A stretch of DNA of 64,000 nt from Mediterranea massiliensis (GCF_900128475.1 NZ_LT635837.1:99641-163640), one strand, 5' to 3'. Positions 29,187 to 38,172 are shown, counted from the stretch's first letter. The notes: generated by a model from the letters alone, not told the origin. Numbers and translations: made by a program.

Positions 29187-29402
29187 TCACTTGTAGAACA
29201 CGAAGTACACGGCCAGCACCAGGCAGACGAAGGCGGCAAAGTGGTTCCAGTGCAACGCCTCGCCCTTGAAGAAGACGGTGGTGAAGAGGGTGAAAATCAT
29301 CAGTGTGATGACCTCCTGAATGACCTTGAGCTGCATCAGCGAGAAGGGACCTCCGTTCTCGACGAAGCCGATGCGGTTGGCGGGCACCTGGAAGGAATAC
29401 TC
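29187..29402 (-). pseudogene. 3' part of a DMT-family (DUF486) gene cut by element 1
   Basis: This fragment encodes residues 52-122 of a four-helix membrane protein, from GAG TAT (EY) through QVPANRIGF to VYFVFYK. It lacks a start codon and the first two helices. The missing 5' part is found at 42289-42447. Joining the two at the shared bases ATACTCG restores an uninterrupted 122-codon gene. The fragment now follows the left end of element 1 and is not expected to be made as a useful protein. Confidence 0.92.
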
Positions 29403-29403
29403 G
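29397..29403. repeat. attL core of element 1 (ATACTCG)
   Basis: The seven bases ATACTCG are shared with the right junction (42289-42295) and occur once in the reconstructed host gene, where they encode parts of E52 and Y53. Large serine recombinases leave such a short shared crossover segment. Confidence 0.85.
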
Positions 29404-29418
29404 CTTAACTAAACAGAC

Positions 29419-29449
29419 TTGCCCAAGTGAAATTTTATACCTATATTTG
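29419..29449 (+). promoter_or_regulatory. promoter of the serine recombinase gene
   Basis: TTG (29419-29421) and TATATTTG (29442-29449) are 20 bases apart. The promoter lies inside the element and partly overlaps the left arm repeat, so recombinase binding at attL could repress its own gene; that is inference. Confidence 0.6.
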
Positions 29450-29472
29450 CTTCATAATCAATATATTACATT

Positions 29473-31287
29473 ATGACAAAAATTATAGGATACGCACGAG
29501 TTTCTACTACAAAACAAGACTTATCTCGACAAAAGTTAAAGATTAAGGAGTTCTGTGAGAACAACAATTATGAGTTAATTGAAATTATTGAGGACTTTGG
29601 AATATCTGGTGTGGTTTCAGACAGAAGAGGTTATCTCGAATTACAAAGTAGAACCTACAAAGATGCAGACATGATAGTAATTTCTGAGTTATCACGTTTG
29701 AGCAGACAAGAAGATGTAACAGAAACAGTTCACAACATTCAACAGATTATTAATAAAGGATTATCTGTAATACTCTTAGATAGTCCCAGTAAAATCTATG
29801 AAGCTAATAAACTTTTAGACATTACAGAAATACTTATCCTCACTATCAAAGCATGGGCAGCAGCACAAGAAAGATTGGATATTAAAAAGAAAAACCAAGA
29901 TGGGAAGCAAGCTCTCTTCCAAGCTTATCCTTATGCAGTTGTTGACCAAAAAATACCTTATGGATATAAAGCAGTTCCTAACCCCAATGGGAAACGTCCT
30001 AAATATATTTTAGAAGAAGTACCAGAAGAAGTAGAGAATATAAAAAGACTCTTCGCTTTAGTAAACTCTGGTAAGACACTGGGAGCAGTAGCCAGATATT
30101 TCAATGAAAGGAATATTACCTTTAGAGGATATTACAGCACTGTTGCCATTTTAAGTAACTATATCCATAGTGATATTTATAGAGGAATCAGAAGAAGAAC
30201 ACAGAAATTAGGGAGAGAAGAACCCTACACTATCGAGGTCAGAATAAAACCTATTATCAATGAAGAGGATTTTATGAAAGCACAAGAGCTGATTAAAAAC
30301 AACTATAAAAATACTCCAACTGGAAAAGTCAATCATAACCCACTAAAAGGAATCATCAAATGTAGATGTGGAAGAGCCATGACTGTAAAAGACAAAAAGC
30401 CAGCAGCAGGAATTTCAAAACTAACATATAGATGTAGCTGTGTTGATAGGAAATCTCATCCAGACTTCTGTAAATATAATATTGATGAAGTTTCCTATGA
30501 CCTTACGAATGAAATATTATATAGTCTTTTCAAATCCATGCACACAGCAGAATATATCAACTTCTTTAGGAATCAAACAGACAATAGAGTTACAGAACTA
30601 CAAGAAGAAATAGCAGGAATTGAGAAACGATTATCTACTCTATATCTTGATAAAGAGAACTTATCTAATGAAAGTAAAGAGAATGCCAACAAGTTCCTAC
30701 TAACCACCAACCCCACCCTTTTAAACATTATCCAAGAGAAACAGAACCAGTTAGATGATAAAATAAAGTCTATAGATAAAGAAATTGTAAAATATAAAAA
30801 ATCGCAGAGTAAAAAAGCAGCAGACATCGAAAGGATTAAAGATAATAATGGTAAAGAGAAGCTTCAAAACCTCAGCATCGAAGAACAAGGAGAACTATAT
30901 CATAAATATTTGGAGAGAGTGAATTATATTCCTGTCACTACCATGCAGGGATATTATATTGTACAGTTCCTTAATGGAATTAAATTCTATATAGCTATTA
31001 CGAAAGTCAGAAGCATTGCAATGGCTTCTCTCCTATTAGACAACTGGACGATTGATGAAAAAGGAATTATAACAGCTAACTATGATACTTTAAAGTCCAG
31101 TGATATGAAGAACTTTAGCATAGAAATGATTAGGAAAACAAAGACTATGACTTTACAAGAATATCTTAAATCAGACCTTGCAAAAGAAAGAGCCTTGCAT
31201 CTTGACCTTAGTTATAGAGAAAGATATTTAAAAGAACTACATAAAGCAGGGTTGGATGGTAGGCTCAGACCATTAAAAAAGGAATAA
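29473..31287 (+). CDS. large serine recombinase (integrase) of element 1
   Basis: The 604-residue protein has an N-terminal resolvase domain (GYARVSTTKQDLSRQ with nucleophile S11, and ISELSRLSRQED). A recombinase domain follows at about residues 160-275, then a zinc ribbon with CRCGRAM and YRCSC (about 298-345), a coiled-coil insertion (about 375-450) and a long C-terminal region. This order is that of phage-type large serine integrases, which join attP and attB without homology. The gene is the first inside the left end, pointing inward, the usual position for such enzymes. Confidence 0.93.
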   Translation: MTKIIGYARVSTTKQDLSRQKLKIKEFCENNNYELIEIIEDFGISGVVSDRRGYLELQSRTYKDADMIVISELSRLSRQEDVTETVHNIQQIINKGLSVILLDSPSKIYEANKLLDITEILILTIKAWAAAQERLDIKKKNQDGKQALFQAYPYAVVDQKIPYGYKAVPNPNGKRPKYILEEVPEEVENIKRLFALVNSGKTLGAVARYFNERNITFRGYYSTVAILSNYIHSDIYRGIRRRTQKLGREEPYTIEVRIKPIINEEDFMKAQELIKNNYKNTPTGKVNHNPLKGIIKCRCGRAMTVKDKKPAAGISKLTYRCSCVDRKSHPDFCKYNIDEVSYDLTNEILYSLFKSMHTAEYINFFRNQTDNRVTELQEEIAGIEKRLSTLYLDKENLSNESKENANKFLLTTNPTLLNIIQEKQNQLDDKIKSIDKEIVKYKKSQSKKAADIERIKDNNGKEKLQNLSIEEQGELYHKYLERVNYIPVTTMQGYYIVQFLNGIKFYIAITKVRSIAMASLLLDNWTIDEKGIITANYDTLKSSDMKNFSIEMIRKTKTMTLQEYLKSDLAKERALHLDLSYRERYLKELHKAGLDGRLRPLKKE

Positions 31288-31335
31288 CTTCATCCTTTTT
31301 AATTATCTTTGCTTCCAAACCATATAAACAAAGAT

Positions 31336-32190
31336 ATGAGACCAATTGAAAGACTTGAAGAAACTTATTTCCCTAAAGGCATAGAGTTACTTGAATACAT
31401 GGAAGAAGTAGCTGTACTTTATGTACCAGATTATGATATAGACCATGAAACAGGAGAACAATATATTTATGGTACAACCGCCTTACCCTTATTCATAAGA
31501 AGATACAATCAGAATAAACTATATGGTAACTTCACATACGAAGATTATATAGCCAATGAGGACATACAGAATACACTGAAAGGTTTAGGAGTTGATATAG
31601 ATAAGTTCTGGTTTCTGCTCCTGTTCATCTTTGATTATACTTGTGGTACGTGTTTGGAGGGGATGAAAGCTACAGGAATTGGAATAGAGCAACTCACCAA
31701 ATTCGCCAAAGCCATAGCAGACAACCATAAGGAGATTAACCAATTTGGAGTAAGTTTTAAGAAGCCTATCACTATCTCTGTAAAGGTGGAGGGCAAGCAT
31801 CAGATAGTAATTGATAATGCCAATGCAATAGGATATTTGGCTACTACCATCATCAATAACCTAAAGGAGATAGAGGAACATCCTTGGATGCAGAGCCAAC
31901 AAGTCAGCATGAACACCCATGCAGAAGAAAAGGAATCCGTTCAGATATGGCTGTTCTATAAGATGTTCAATGACTTCTTCAATTTATCCCCATACAATAA
32001 GCAGTTTAATGTCAGACAAAAGAAAGGAAGCGCCATATCACTCAGTAAGACATTGCTCATATCAAGGCTTATCTACTTCACTAAGCTATCCAAACATAGT
32101 AAATTCTCAGATGATGAAGATGTCCTAAAAGGCTACATCAAGCAATATAAAGACAAGAGAATTGATACAGTGAATAGCATATACTTCTAA
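31336..32190 (+). CDS. hypothetical protein of element 1
   Basis: The start at ATG 31336 (MRPIERLEETYFPKG) gives 284 residues. A longer frame would begin inside the promoter, whose -7 box TATCTTTG is at 31304-31311. The protein is acidic in the first third, has a hydrophobic patch (FWFLLLFIFDYTCGTC, about residues 93-108) and a basic C-terminal part. I recognise no family. It has its own promoter 49 bases after the recombinase and is followed by a terminator, so it is transcribed alone. Confidence 0.65.
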   Translation: MRPIERLEETYFPKGIELLEYMEEVAVLYVPDYDIDHETGEQYIYGTTALPLFIRRYNQNKLYGNFTYEDYIANEDIQNTLKGLGVDIDKFWFLLLFIFDYTCGTCLEGMKATGIGIEQLTKFAKAIADNHKEINQFGVSFKKPITISVKVEGKHQIVIDNANAIGYLATTIINNLKEIEEHPWMQSQQVSMNTHAEEKESVQIWLFYKMFNDFFNLSPYNKQFNVRQKKGSAISLSKTLLISRLIYFTKLSKHSKFSDDEDVLKGYIKQYKDKRIDTVNSIYF

Positions 32191-32211
32191 CAACACACTG
32201 ATAACCAAATA

Positions 32212-32265
32212 ATTCCTACTCCGTACTATTAAGAGAGTACATAAAAGTAGGACTTTTTTTCTCTC
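32212..32265 (+). terminator. terminator after the hypothetical gene
   Basis: A stem with arms TCCTACT/AGTAGGA and inner GTACT/AGTAC is followed by a run of T from 32254. The T run merges with the first of two repeated promoter segments. Confidence 0.65.
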
Positions 32266-32295
32266 TTTTAATCCTGCCATTATATACCATCTTTG
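32258..32295 (+). promoter_or_regulatory. upstream copy of a repeated promoter-like module
   Basis: The 16 bases TTTCTCTCTTTTAATC begin at 32258, and a near -7 box CATCTTTG ends at 32295, 37 bases later. The same layout recurs 99 bases downstream. Confidence 0.4.
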
Positions 32296-32356
32296 CACCG
32301 TCAAAACGATAGCGGACGAGCTACCAATTTAGAGGGGAAGTAAAACCACTCATTAA

Positions 32357-32394
32357 TTTCTCTCTTTTAATCAGCCCAGAAGCCAGTAGCTTTG
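32357..32394 (+). promoter_or_regulatory. downstream copy of the repeated promoter module, for the DGQHR gene
   Basis: TTTCTCTCTTTTAATC (32357-32372) is repeated exactly, and the -7 box TAGCTTTG ends at 32394 with the same 37-base offset. This copy fits the consensus better and would start transcription about 50 bases before the next gene. Confidence 0.55.
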
Positions 32395-32450
32395 CAATAT
32401 CAAAATTAACAAAAGCTGGAGCGCACCAGTCTAAAAACTGCAAAGAAGAT

Positions 32451-33359
32451 ATGATGACTATTTATTTTTATGGCAGTAATCGTGAAATCGTAGCAGAGAA
32501 TGTAAAGAAGTGCTATTCAATGATTGAGAAATATGGCTTTAATGCTGCAATGGGTAAGATTAAGTTAGTTGACAGCGAGGATTTAACAGGAGAGAAATTA
32601 TTAAAGGTTTCCATTGTTCCCAAGTCCAATGCCAAACCTCTTTCAATAGACAACTGGATGCTGAATACAGAAGAGGTTACAGATGCCACTGAAAGAGCAG
32701 CAGCTAAAGCTCCAGTGGATGGACAACACAGGATGATAGCCATGTTCATACTGGAAGTGGAAGGCTATATTGATTTTAATGAAGAAGAAATGACTGAAAC
32801 CATTAAGAAACCAGAGAATATGAGTTTGGCATTATTTACAGCCTCTATCAATAACGGCAGACCTTGGAATTACAAAGACTTTAGCAAATCAAAGTTCCAA
32901 ACAGGAGACGAGAGAATTGATTATATTGAAGCACAAATTCAAGAAACAGGATTGAAGTCTGACGTAATCTATAGCTTTTATACATTAGGGCAACCAGAGG
33001 TTAAAGCTAATGTCGCCAAAGACCTTAAATTGGGCATAAACAGACTACCCAAATCTTTAAAGTTAAATGCAACAACCCAAGAGTTAGGCGATAAAGTTCT
33101 AAAGGCTTTTAAAAGCAGTAAAATCTCTGAATCCACATACGATAATGGAAGATTAGCAAAAGGATTTAAGCTGTTCTACAATGAATACAAACCAGAGATT
33201 AGCCAACTCCAGCAGTTAATCGCCATGATTAGCAAAGATGTGTGGTTTGGTAGTCAGAAGCCAGACGGTAGTGCAGAAGCCAAACAATATTACAAGAATT
33301 TTGAAAAATGGTTCCAATATATGAATGAGAGTAACAACAAGTCTGTAGAAACTGCATAA
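32451..33359 (+). CDS. DGQHR-motif protein (ParB/DndB-like fold suspected)
   Basis: The 302-residue protein carries DGQHRM at residues 90-95 inside APVDGQHRMIAMFILE. This motif marks the ParB/sulfiredoxin-like fold shared by DndB-type regulators and some phage-defence or plasmid proteins. The remainder is a mixed alpha/beta sequence with no other motif I can name. It follows two repeated promoter modules. On a mobile element it might act in partitioning, gene control or defence. The assignment rests on one motif and is tentative. Confidence 0.55.
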   Translation: MMTIYFYGSNREIVAENVKKCYSMIEKYGFNAAMGKIKLVDSEDLTGEKLLKVSIVPKSNAKPLSIDNWMLNTEEVTDATERAAAKAPVDGQHRMIAMFILEVEGYIDFNEEEMTETIKKPENMSLALFTASINNGRPWNYKDFSKSKFQTGDERIDYIEAQIQETGLKSDVIYSFYTLGQPEVKANVAKDLKLGINRLPKSLKLNATTQELGDKVLKAFKSSKISESTYDNGRLAKGFKLFYNEYKPEISQLQQLIAMISKDVWFGSQKPDGSAEAKQYYKNFEKWFQYMNESNNKSVETA

Positions 33360-33423
33360 CCAACTAACAATAAAGCCCATGTGACAGGTGGGCTTAATTC
33401 CTAACCAACTAAATAATAAAACA

Positions 33424-33741
33424 ATGAACCCATATATCATACAATCCAGTTTATATTTAAGCACTATCTACGAAGCAATAATAGCTAAGCAAGAAATACT
33501 AAGAGTTAAAATGCAGCAATATAATGATGTTAAGCTCTACCTGTTCAGTTTCATTCTCCCAGAATACAGCTCTAATGAATATATTAAGAATAGTCTCAAA
33601 CTTTATAATGAAAATGAACTGTTCCCCATTATTATAACTTCCATTACATATAAGGAAGTTAATAATCCAAGAATAGCTTTCAAGAATGAGAATGGAATTA
33701 TACACTTAGTCCTATGTTTTGAACATAACAAGGAGGATTGA
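33424..33741 (+). CDS. small hypothetical protein of element 1
   Basis: The ATG at 33424 gives 105 residues (MNPYIIQSSLYLSTIYEAII). It is a mixed helical/beta protein ending in LVLCFEHNKED, with no motif I recognise. An in-frame non-ATG start at 33388 would be only 28 bases after the DGQHR gene stop; the ATG is preferred. It lies in a run of genes in one direction and is probably co-transcribed with the DGQHR gene. Confidence 0.55.
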   Translation: MNPYIIQSSLYLSTIYEAIIAKQEILRVKMQQYNDVKLYLFSFILPEYSSNEYIKNSLKLYNENELFPIIITSITYKEVNNPRIAFKNENGIIHLVLCFEHNKED

Positions 33742-33903
33742 CAAGGAGCAGGGAAATGTGAGAGGTTTCCCTGCCTACTTAATACTTCTGAATTGTGGTC
33801 TTATCATTAGTTCCCCACTTGTGGAATTACTACTTTTACAGTAGCACAGACAGATAATCCCACCACACAGATTGACGGACTACAAACTATTCAGAATATC
33901 AAA

Positions 33904-34077
33904 ATGGAAGAATTTACCTATGAGCAGATAAGAGCTAAGGCTCTTAAACAGGGAATAAAAGATAATAAGGTTCATATTGGATTATGGGCTAATTTTAATA
34001 ACTATCTAAAGACAAGGAGAAAGAAGAATGGAAAGGTTACTACCTATTATATCTCATTGCAGAAATTGGCTTACTGA
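33904..34077 (+). CDS. very small hypothetical protein
   Basis: This 57-codon frame starts ATG GAA GAA and encodes MEEFTYEQIRAKALKQGI at its start, with a basic middle (KTRRKKNGK) and an even spread of residues typical of a real small protein. There is no Shine-Dalgarno sequence, which is normal for Bacteroidales. It may be a small DNA-binding or regulatory protein; this is unproven. Confidence 0.45.
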   Translation: MEEFTYEQIRAKALKQGIKDNKVHIGLWANFNNYLKTRRKKNGKVTTYYISLQKLAY

Positions 34078-34154
34078 CAAGATAAAAATTGAAGTAGAGA
34101 GATTCATATTGTTAAATCTTTGGGGTGTGCTTATTCACTTTTTACTGCGTGTCT

Positions 34155-34166
34155 AAACACCCCCTC
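34155..34166. repeat. 12-bp repeat AAACACCCCCTC, first copy
   Basis: The 12 bases recur exactly at 35301-35312, so that the pair flanks the small gene and the winged-helix gene between them. C-runs of this kind are rare in this A+T-rich element, and an iteron-like role is possible but unproven. Confidence 0.5.
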
Positions 34167-34263
34167 TCTACACTCCTACGCTACATTCCAATAAGACCCA
34201 TGCAATGTCCTTACGGACACCGCAAAGGTAATCTGTAAGCTGGGAGTAACTAAAATCAATGAT

Positions 34264-34449
34264 ATGTGGATTTATAACAATCATTTCTATAACAAGCTGA
34301 GCGAACTTAGGAAATCCAACAGATTAAGTTCCTCTAAAATGAGATTCTTACTAAAGACCAACCAAATCATTTTAATTAAACATATTGAGCGATTGCCTTA
34401 TGAGTTACGAGAAACTACCATTCAAGGAATATACAGTAATGAGCAATAA
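34264..34449 (+). CDS. small basic hypothetical protein, coupled to the winged-helix gene
   Basis: The 61-residue basic protein begins MWIYNNHFYNKLSELRKSN. Its stop codon overlaps the preferred start of the next gene by 11 bases, an arrangement typical of translational coupling. No family is recognised. If the next gene actually starts at 34400, the overlap would be larger and this small gene less certain. Confidence 0.45.
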   Translation: MWIYNNHFYNKLSELRKSNRLSSSKMRFLLKTNQIILIKHIERLPYELRETTIQGIYSNEQ

Positions 34450-35215
34450 TCTGATTCAGAAATTGGGTTGTGCTGATGTTTACAGGACATACGTGTTACT
34501 ATTGATAGCAAACAAATATACACTGACCACTGACACTACAATAGACGAACTTGCATCATTCGTTGGTGATAAACCTGCCAACTATAATGGTGGTAAGAGT
34601 TCCAAATCATTCAATGACAAGTTAAGAGCCACAGGGGAAGTTGCCATACAGAATAAGGATAGTGGCAGGAATGACAGGACTTGGACTGATTATATATTCT
34701 CTCCTGTCAGTTTTGGACATTACAGAAGAATTGACAGGGAGTTCTACGATTCATATAACAATACTTTGGATTTAAAACTCAGAGGATTCATCCTTAAACT
34801 GTTCAGTGCAGCAGAGCCACACAGCCATACTATTACCTTATCTGTTAGAAAACTGAAAGAGCTAATCCACATGGGGCATGGTACTATCTCCAACTATATA
34901 GAGCAACTAAGGGATATGGACTTATTGGACGAAATTGGAGATTCAATCATATTAAAGGCTAAAGGTCTTATTATAGACTTACCCAAAGATAAATATGTGG
35001 AGGAAGTGAAAACCGACCTTGAACACATGATAGCATTTAACGAGAGCAGAGGGAACCCCATTTCAAGAGAATGCATGATTTACAAGAAATACAAGGAGAA
35101 TAATTTTGAGGGAGTTAAGGATATGCACGCTCTTATGAAATCATTGTCAAGTGGGCTGGTAGGCAGAAAGCAGGAGGTAAAAGACAAAGAAGAACTGCCA
35201 GACCTATTCTTATGA
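34439..35215 (+). CDS. winged-helix protein, possible replication initiator
   Basis: From ATG 34439 the protein has 258 residues. The middle and C-terminal part reads like tandem winged-helix domains: TIDELASFVGD near the start, then SVRKLKELIHMGHGTISNYIEQLRDMDLLDEI. The pattern recalls plasmid Rep or DnaD-like proteins, but no diagnostic motif is seen. A DnaA-box-like TTATGCACA lies just downstream, and the gene is flanked by 12-bp direct repeats. This context supports, without proving, a role in replication of the excised form. An alternative start is ATG 34400. Confidence 0.5.
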   Translation: MSNNLIQKLGCADVYRTYVLLLIANKYTLTTDTTIDELASFVGDKPANYNGGKSSKSFNDKLRATGEVAIQNKDSGRNDRTWTDYIFSPVSFGHYRRIDREFYDSYNNTLDLKLRGFILKLFSAAEPHSHTITLSVRKLKELIHMGHGTISNYIEQLRDMDLLDEIGDSIILKAKGLIIDLPKDKYVEEVKTDLEHMIAFNESRGNPISRECMIYKKYKENNFEGVKDMHALMKSLSSGLVGRKQEVKDKEELPDLFL

Positions 35216-35572
35216 ATCAGTCTAAGCAACCATTAATAAGCATACTGTTGGCAGCATTTCCAATTCTAAAGAGTTATGCACAAGACACCCCTACCCACAT
35301 AAACACCCCCTCATAGCTCTTAAATAAAAAGAATGCTTTAAAAATGTAGTCTGATAGCTGACAGGAATAAGCATTCTTATTTAATCAGAGAACAGGCACG
35401 ATGCACTATTACCATAGCTGACCAATATTTACTATTACTCATAATTTCCTTTGAAAGAATCTTTAGGGAAAGACATAGAACAGCCTAAGATACAAGCGAA
35501 GAAATTCACTTGTGTTTTGGGTTTGTTCTTGTTAAATCCATTCAATCAATAACCATTTAATTCAATTTCATT
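35216..35572. other. gene-free stretch with DnaA-like site and repeat
   Basis: It holds TTATGCACA (35274-35282, one change from the DnaA box), the second copy of AAACACCCCCTC (35301-35312) and a terminator-like inverted repeat. From 35390 to the next start codon at 35573 I see no further clear signal or small gene. Confidence 0.55.
35320..35384. terminator. inverted repeat, probable bidirectional terminator
   Basis: Arms TTAAATAA...GAATGCTT and AAGCATTCTTATTTAA are complementary apart from three extra A in the left arm. The loop is 30 bases. It follows the winged-helix gene and has T-rich ends. Confidence 0.6.
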
Positions 35573-36592
35573 ATGAGAGATTTAGTAATTATGCCAGCTA
35601 TGGCACAGCGTAGAGAATCATTAAACATGGGTGAGTTTGCAGAAGAAGCAATCATTGTGGAAGAAGTTGCAGCACCCAAGAGAGTGAACCATTTCATTGA
35701 AGCCAATACACAGGAAGTAACCTTGCATCATCTGAAACATGACTGCATCATTCCCAGCTTTGCATCAATGGAAGAAACCATTAGTCACCAATCCTTTATA
35801 GGTGCAGTAGTGGATGCAGCTAAGGACTACTTTCATGGAGAGCAGTTTGATATACCAGAGATTAGAATCTCACATCCTATCAATGGAAGAATACCAAGTG
35901 CATTAGGCAAAAAGGCTTCTGAACTGACTGATGCAGAGAAAACATTGTTCTATCAAAGGATGTGCTTCTGCTTTGAAATTCCATCCATTGTGCATGATGA
36001 ATATGGCAATCGTTTGGCATTATCCATTGGTGGAGTAAGAGCATATAACGAGATTAACTTGTACAGTAAGAAATCTGTTGAGAGATTTAAAATCTTCATA
36101 GGCTTTAGAAATCGTGTGTGCTCTAATCTTATGCTTACCACTGACGGCTTGCAGGATAAGATTGAAGTTCTAAGTACACAGGAACTATATGCAGCAGCTT
36201 TGAATTTGTTCCATGCCTACAATCCATCTAAAGACCTGCACTTGTTAAGAACACTTGGGCAGATGTCAATCTCAACAAGCGAGTTCTGCCAAATAATAGG
36301 CAGGATGAGACTATTCCAAGCTCTTACACCCAACCAACAGAAACGCTTACCTCGTCTATTGTTGGGAGACAGTCAGATTAATGCAACTTGCAGAGCATTC
36401 GTTTCAGATGCAAACTTTAAAAGTACAGGAGATAGCATTACAGGCTGGCAGCTACTCAATTTGCTCAATGGTAGTGTGAAGTCAAGCTACATCGATAATT
36501 TCTTGGAGAGGAATTTGAACTGTACAGAGTTTGTACAAGGCATCCAGCGTGCCAAATTAGGAGATAATGAATACGCTTGGTTCTTGGGCTAA
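35573..36592 (+). CDS. DUF3871-family protein
   Basis: The 339-residue protein matches the DUF3871 family known from Bacteroidales mobile elements. Its features include IRISHPINGRIPSALGKKASELTDAEKTL-type text around residues 95-125, LALSIGGVRAYNEINLYSKK, and the tail TGWQLLNLLNGSVKSSYIDNFLERN. The core resembles phage-encoded DUF932-like proteins, whose role is unclear. It has its own leader of about 180 bases without a clear promoter match. The C-terminal codons overlap an open frame of the next region, but the next gene probably starts 86 bases downstream. Confidence 0.7.
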   Translation: MRDLVIMPAMAQRRESLNMGEFAEEAIIVEEVAAPKRVNHFIEANTQEVTLHHLKHDCIIPSFASMEETISHQSFIGAVVDAAKDYFHGEQFDIPEIRISHPINGRIPSALGKKASELTDAEKTLFYQRMCFCFEIPSIVHDEYGNRLALSIGGVRAYNEINLYSKKSVERFKIFIGFRNRVCSNLMLTTDGLQDKIEVLSTQELYAAALNLFHAYNPSKDLHLLRTLGQMSISTSEFCQIIGRMRLFQALTPNQQKRLPRLLLGDSQINATCRAFVSDANFKSTGDSITGWQLLNLLNGSVKSSYIDNFLERNLNCTEFVQGIQRAKLGDNEYAWFLG

Positions 36593-36678
36593 GTGGATTG
36601 TTGATTGAGAGAGGAAAGGGCATCATTGATTTGGTGTCCTTTCTTTATTTCTACCAACCTATTAAAAGATTATACATT

Positions 36679-36954
36679 ATGAATACTAATGATATTGAAA
36701 ACGCAATTAATCACATAATCTCTTTACAGGAGAAGTTGTGTTACTGTGAGAACAATCTACAATACATCAAACGCTTGCAAGCCCTTAAATATTGGCTGCA
36801 CAAGTTTGATTCATTCTTAGATAGGAGCAGCAGGCAGCATGGTGAATATGCAGCAGTTTATGAAAGCTACTTCCACACTTGCTGTGGGTTCTCATTCTAC
36901 GACAGAGTTTGTAACTCTATTCTCGTTTATGAATATGGAGACAGACCATTCTAA
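36679..36954 (+). CDS. small hypothetical protein
   Basis: The ATG at 36679 gives 91 residues (MNTNDIENAINHIISLQEKL), mostly helical, with four cysteines, two of them adjacent in YFHTCCGFSFYD. The frame is open further upstream into the DUF3871 gene, but that part has a non-protein-like composition. The function is unknown; it is often the case that such genes sit between DUF3871 and radC genes in Bacteroidales elements, so co-transfer is likely. Confidence 0.5.
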   Translation: MNTNDIENAINHIISLQEKLCYCENNLQYIKRLQALKYWLHKFDSFLDRSSRQHGEYAAVYESYFHTCCGFSFYDRVCNSILVYEYGDRPF

Positions 36955-36983
36955 TACTTGACATTATTGATATAGATTATAAA

Positions 36984-37412
36984 GTGGGTGAAGTGGAACT
37001 ATCCTACAAACCCAAATTCAAGAATCTGCATAAGGTAGTCAGTTCAGAGGATGCTTATAAATATTTGCTCCCTACATATAGAGAGGGTACAATCTGTTAC
37101 AAGGAATACTTTAAAGTCTTATTTCTTAACCAAGCCAGCCAAATCTTAGGTTACACTCTTATATCAGAGGGAGGGATAACAGACACAACGATTGATGTCA
37201 GAGTAATTCTATAAGCTGCATTACTTACCAATTCTGTAGCTCTTGTTCTTGCACATAACCACCCAAGCGGTAATCTGAAACCAAGCAGGCAGGATATTGA
37301 GATAACGAAGCAGGTTAAGGATGCAGCCCAACTTATGAGAATTACAGTAATAGACCACCTCATTCTTACAGATACAGGATATTACAGCTTCTCTGATGAA
37401 GGACAGTTGTAA
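36984..37412 (+). pseudogene. radC-like JAB/MPN-domain gene with an internal stop codon
   Basis: The frame from GTG 36984 encodes the first 76 residues of a short RadC-like protein, up to DTTIDVRVIL, then meets TAA (37212-37214). The same frame continues without a break with AALLTNSVALVLAHNHPSG through DHLILTDTGYYSF to a stop at 37410. Homologues normally have Q where TAA stands, so CAA has probably changed to TAA. The metal-site residues (HxH, then S and D in SRQD) remain in the downstream half. A sequencing error is possible; otherwise the gene is dead or needs readthrough. Confidence 0.8.
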
Positions 37413-37584
37413 GCTGTTCCTATATATAACAAGGTAAAGGACATTCAATTTCCAAGTTGGGTGTCCTTGCTTAATAATATTCACTTCTATTATTAGTGAA
37501 TGTTCCTTTAGTAATCAATGAGTTAGCAAATCCAACTCAGAATTAATATTCACTTCTATTCGTTTCATTATAAAACAGAACATT

Positions 37585-38172
37585 ATGTCACTCAAATATT
37601 CAAGCACAACCGCAGACTATCTTGTTTGGTCTGATGCAATGAACCTCATAAGGAAGTTAGCCAAAGACGAGAATTATAAAATCTCACTTCTTATAGCTTT
37701 GGGGTGTTTCACAGGATTAAGAATATCTGATATTCTATCTCTAAGGTGGAAGCAGATATTAAGTACTGACGAGTTTACAGTAATTGAGAAAAAGACAGGC
37801 AAGGTAAGAACTATCAGACTGAATCCCCAATTACAGCAGCATATCAAAGAGTGCTACGAGCATATAAACCCAGTTGGGATTAATGCACCTATCTTAGTAA
37901 GTCAGAAAGGCACTATCTTCACAGTTCAGAGAATTAACATCATTCTTAAAGAGGTGAAGAAGAAGTACAGGTTAAAGATTAAGAACTTTAGTTGCCATTC
38001 ACTTAGAAAGACATTTGGCAGGCAGGTCTATAATATGAACAGTGATAATGCTGAACTTGCTTTGGTAAAGCTGATGGAACTGTTTAATCATAGTTCAGTT
38101 GCCATTACTAAGAGATACTTGGGGTTAAGACAGGAAGAAATCTTACAGACTTATGACTGTTTGAGCTTCTAA
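37585..38172 (+). CDS. short tyrosine recombinase (catalytic domain only)
   Basis: The 195-residue protein has the catalytic residues of the tyrosine recombinase family: R in TGLRISD, the K of the beta hairpin (KKTGKVRTIRL), HxxR in HSLRKTF, H in LFNHSS and Y in KRYLGL. The N-terminal core-binding domain of normal integrases is missing, so it is about half the usual size. Since the element ends fit a serine recombinase, this enzyme may act in another reaction such as dimer resolution or inversion; that is inference. Confidence 0.8.
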   Translation: MSLKYSSTTADYLVWSDAMNLIRKLAKDENYKISLLIALGCFTGLRISDILSLRWKQILSTDEFTVIEKKTGKVRTIRLNPQLQQHIKECYEHINPVGINAPILVSQKGTIFTVQRINIILKEVKKKYRLKIKNFSCHSLRKTFGRQVYNMNSDNAELALVKLMELFNHSSVAITKRYLGLRQEEILQTYDCLSF

